From contig JAHQWP010000091.1 of the NCBI GenBank assembly GCA_029856235.1, positions 1-34,279 of the forward strand: a stretch of DNA of 34,279 nucleotides. The letters are read 5' to 3'. Below are positions 32,257 to 34,279 of the stretch, one piece after another. The position numbers and the translations under genes are program-made. How positions within the stretch are numbered: position 1 is the stretch's first letter; every line of letters begins with the position of its first letter. The stretch is from Promethearchaeia archaeon (lineage in GTDB: Archaea > Asgardarchaeota > Lokiarchaeia > Sigyniarchaeales > SOKP01). The notes beneath the pieces were generated by a model. The model made no database searches, was not told the origin of the DNA, and was given only the letters and a program-made list of their open reading frames with translations.

Positions 32257-32724
32257 TTATATTTTCTCTAATATTTCAAATATTTCTTCATTTTTAGGAA
32301 TATCTTGCATGCTATCTCCATAATAAGCGAATTGAATAATACCTTGCTTATCAACGATTAACATTCCAGGCATCCTTCCTCCTTTGGATAACTTGATCTC
32401 TTGATTCAACATTTTAGGAACCTTTTTCGAAGGATCATAGTATATTGGATATTTTCGAGCGTATTTTTCTTCCATTTTTTTTGCGTTTTTCTCAGAATCT
32501 GCTAAGATTGGATAAAGTACGGTTTCCATCTGCTCAAACTTCTCGAAATCTTTTCTTAAATGTGCCGCGTGCCATCTACAGTAAGGTCATTTAATGTTTC
32601 GAAATAATATAACAACAACTTTTTTTTTACCTTCAAGAGCTCTTATATTTAGTACCCCGCCTCTCGAATCTGGGAGGGAAAATTCTTGAATTTTCGTACC
32701 AACGATTTGAAATTTATCCTTCAT
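32257..32724 (-). CDS. Selenocysteine-containing peroxiredoxin-like protein (UPYC)
   Basis: The ORF track shows only the last 90 codons. The same frame continues upstream to ATG 32724 (155 residues) with a single in-frame TGA at 32587-32589. The context is VVVILFRNIK, then TGA, then PYCRWHAAHLRKDFEKF. In the AhpC/TSA Prx-like2 family this site is C-P-Y-C-R-x-H-L, so the TGA sits exactly on the peroxidatic Cys and would give U46 and C49. The N-terminus (IVGTKIQEFSLPDSRGG) and C-terminus (GGRMPGMLIVDKQGIIQFAYYG) are standard for the fold. AAGTGA precedes the ATG. The likely role is thiol-dependent peroxide reduction. A second such gene is at 23402-23911; this one has only a weak SECIS candidate. 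Confidence 0.8.
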
Positions 32725-32837
32725 CTTCTTCACTTTTTTGTAGAATTCTATAATAATTTAATCGGAATTGAATAAAAAGTTGCTTTTTATAGATTAAAAA
32801 TAGGTGAATATAAAAAAAGAAAAATTTTTATTAAAGA

Positions 32838-34279
32838 TTATTGTGTTGCTCCATATCTAGCCTTCCACAAAGGATCTTCAATCTGTAATTGTCTTCTCTG
32901 AACTTTTCCAACCATAGATTTTGGAATTTCTTCTATAATTTCTATTTGTTTAGGGCATTTATAGTGTGTTATATTTTCTTTACTCCACACGATTAAATCT
33001 TCAGAAGAAACTTTACCCACTGATTCGTCCTGTAATTGGACCCACGCTTTTACTATTTCTCCTGTTTCAGCATCAGGCAATCCAGCAACCGCTACTTCCA
33101 TTACAGCGGGATGAGATCCTAATAAATCTTCTACTTCTTTTGGAAAGACAGAATAACCTTTATACTTAATCATTTGCTTCTTTCGATCTCTGATAACCAT
33201 TTGTCCATTCTCATCCATATATCCGATATCTCCAGTTAGGCACCATATACGCCCATCCCACTCTTTTAAAGTTTCTGCTGTGGCTTCAGGCCTATTTAAA
33301 TAACCTTTCATTACTTGTGGACCGCATACACAGATTTCTCCCGTAAAATCTATTCCATAACCTTTCATTGGTCCTTTAGTGAAATCCTCTGAATCGAATA
33401 TTGCCCATTCAACCCCTGGTAACGGTAAACCAATAGTGCCTGGGGTATCTGTACCGTCAAATGGACCCAAACTTACTGCAGTCGTACATTCTGTAAGTCC
33501 ATAAGCTTCAACGAGTGTTCCGTTACTGACTGCTTCAAACGCATCCTTTACGGGTTTGTGAAGTGGTCCCGCACCACTAACGCACAAACGAAACATATTT
33601 TCCAATTTAGGCTCGGGATTTTCTTTTAAATAACGAGTCAAACCAATGAATAGATTTTCAACTCCCGGTAAAATAACTCCCCCTTCAGGACCAACCTCTA
33701 TAATCATATCTACAACTTCTTTTAAGTCAAGTTCTCTTTTTGCGTAAAGTATATTGAAGTCTCCTCCTTCTATTACGACATTTTGAACAATCGTCATTCC
33801 AAAAGCGTGGAACATAGGTAAAATACCGACACATGCCATAGGATGGGAAGCGTCAGGCATCCACATTACGTTTTGCTTAGCATTCGTCACACAATTATAG
33901 TGTGTGATAATGGCTGGTTTGGGAACGCCTGTAGTTCCTCCCGTCATTAAGTAAACGGCCGTATCGTTTAAAGGATCGATTTCGACTTCCGGAATGTCAA
34001 TTTCACCACGTTTTTGGCATACATCAAGAAAATTAATAGCCCCAGGAACTTCTCCTTTAGGAATTGTTCCATCCGCAATTAATTGTTCTTTTACAGCAGG
34101 AGGAATAGCTGCTAAATCGACGATACATGTCGAAATAACAAATTCAAACTTATATTTTTCTTGTATAGGTTTAATTAAACCATACATAACATCCATACAA
34201 ATAAGTCCCTTTGGTTTTACTTGTTCGAGTACATGGAGAATTTCTAAAGGTTTATATGTGGGGTTAATCGGGATTACGA
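32838..34279 (-). CDS. AMP-forming acyl-CoA synthetase (partial, 5' end beyond window)
   Basis: An ANL-superfamily ligase that activates a carboxylic acid with ATP and CoA. The core motifs are YLMTGGTTGVPKPAIITHYN (phosphate-binding), EAYGLTECT, TGDIGYMDENG, RDRKKQMIKYKGYSVFPKEVE (hinge and domain joint) and the C-terminal catalytic Lys in PKSMVGKVQRRQL. The ORF track begins at ATG 34196, but the frame stays open to the window edge and reads VIPINPTYKPLEIL, the usual segment before that Met, so the true start lies outside. The family resembles long-chain or medium-chain fatty-acyl-CoA ligases; substrate is not decided. A decayed C-terminal copy lies at 32064-32195. Confidence 0.93.
   Translation of the reverse strand, partial: VIPINPTYKPLEILHVLEQVKPKGLICMDVMYGLIKPIQEKYKFEFVISTCIVDLAAIPPAVKEQLIADGTIPKGEVPGAINFLDVCQKRGEIDIPEVEIDPLNDTAVYLMTGGTTGVPKPAIITHYNCVTNAKQNVMWMPDASHPMACVGILPMFHAFGMTIVQNVVIEGGDFNILYAKRELDLKEVVDMIIEVGPEGGVILPGVENLFIGLTRYLKENPEPKLENMFRLCVSGAGPLHKPVKDAFEAVSNGTLVEAYGLTECTTAVSLGPFDGTDTPGTIGLPLPGVEWAIFDSEDFTKGPMKGYGIDFTGEICVCGPQVMKGYLNRPEATAETLKEWDGRIWCLTGDIGYMDENGQMVIRDRKKQMIKYKGYSVFPKEVEDLLGSHPAVMEVAVAGLPDAETGEIVKAWVQLQDESVGKVSSEDLIVWSKENITHYKCPKQIEIIEEIPKSMVGKVQRRQLQIEDPLWKARYGATQ

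Noticed and set aside
1-34279. CRISPR array, insertion sequence or integrase/attachment site
   Set aside because: No regularly spaced repeats, transposase motifs or terminal inverted repeats were seen in the window.

Overview
The window is AT-rich archaeal DNA of the Lokiarchaeota/Promethearchaeota (Asgard) kind. This assignment is inference. It rests on AGGTGA-type Shine-Dalgarno sequences, a kink-turn SECIS element in a 3' UTR, UGA-containing peroxiredoxin-like genes, a tungsten AOR, PadR and LVIVD families, and several membrane-anchored proteins of no recognised family. No ribosomal, tRNA or eukaryotic-signature gene is present to confirm it.

Positions 1-5368 hold a tightly packed histidine operon on the + strand: hisG (3' end only), hisD, hisC, hisB, hisH and a single gene encoding HisA joined directly to HisF. 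hisI and hisE are not seen and must lie elsewhere. The HisAF gene appears to start at an ATA codon overlapping the hisH stop. Positions 5416-7374 (minus) carry a TylM1/DesVI-like N-methyltransferase and the lysine-fermentation pair Kce and Kal. Positions 7681-9031 carry a Cys-rich zinc-ribbon protein and a sialidase with all expected catalytic residues. A coiled-coil protein of unknown family (9082-10662, minus) is followed on the + strand by an SDR, a four-helix membrane protein and a 3-ketosphinganine-reductase-like SDR (10855-12964).

Positions 13034-16830 hold a small possibly beta-grasp protein, a decayed stretch, a TehB-like methyltransferase (minus), an ATP-NAD/AcoX kinase and a second HisC-like aminotransferase. 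An iron alcohol dehydrogenase and a tungsten aldehyde oxidoreductase form an operon on the minus strand (16877-20066). A PadR regulator with a His/Pro-rich N-terminus follows, then two divergent 3-hydroxyacyl-CoA dehydrogenases (21450-23303). Together with Kce/Kal and the CoA ligase at the right edge, these suit a peptide- or amino-acid-fermenting lifestyle in which lysine and acyl-CoA intermediates are oxidised through aldehyde/acid and 3-hydroxyacyl-CoA steps.

Two genes on the minus strand are split in the ORF track by an in-frame TGA at the peroxiredoxin redox position: 23402-23911 (motif U-S-H-C) and 32257-32724 (motif U-P-Y-C). Both read as selenoproteins. The first has, immediately after its stop, a hairpin that folds as a textbook kink-turn SECIS (AUGA on the 5' side, GA on the 3' side, A-rich apical loop). 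The rest of the right side holds membrane or secreted proteins of unknown role, an MFS exporter, a HEPN/MNT toxin-antitoxin pair whose HEPN gene has an in-frame TAA, a UroD-type methyltransferase, a membrane-anchored LVIVD propeller, an MBL-fold protein, an ATC-hydrolase-like protein and an AMP-forming CoA ligase cut by the window edge. Two short decayed gene fragments (a cyclophilin-like DUF369/DUF3830 type and a CoA-ligase C-terminus) show active gene erosion in this half.
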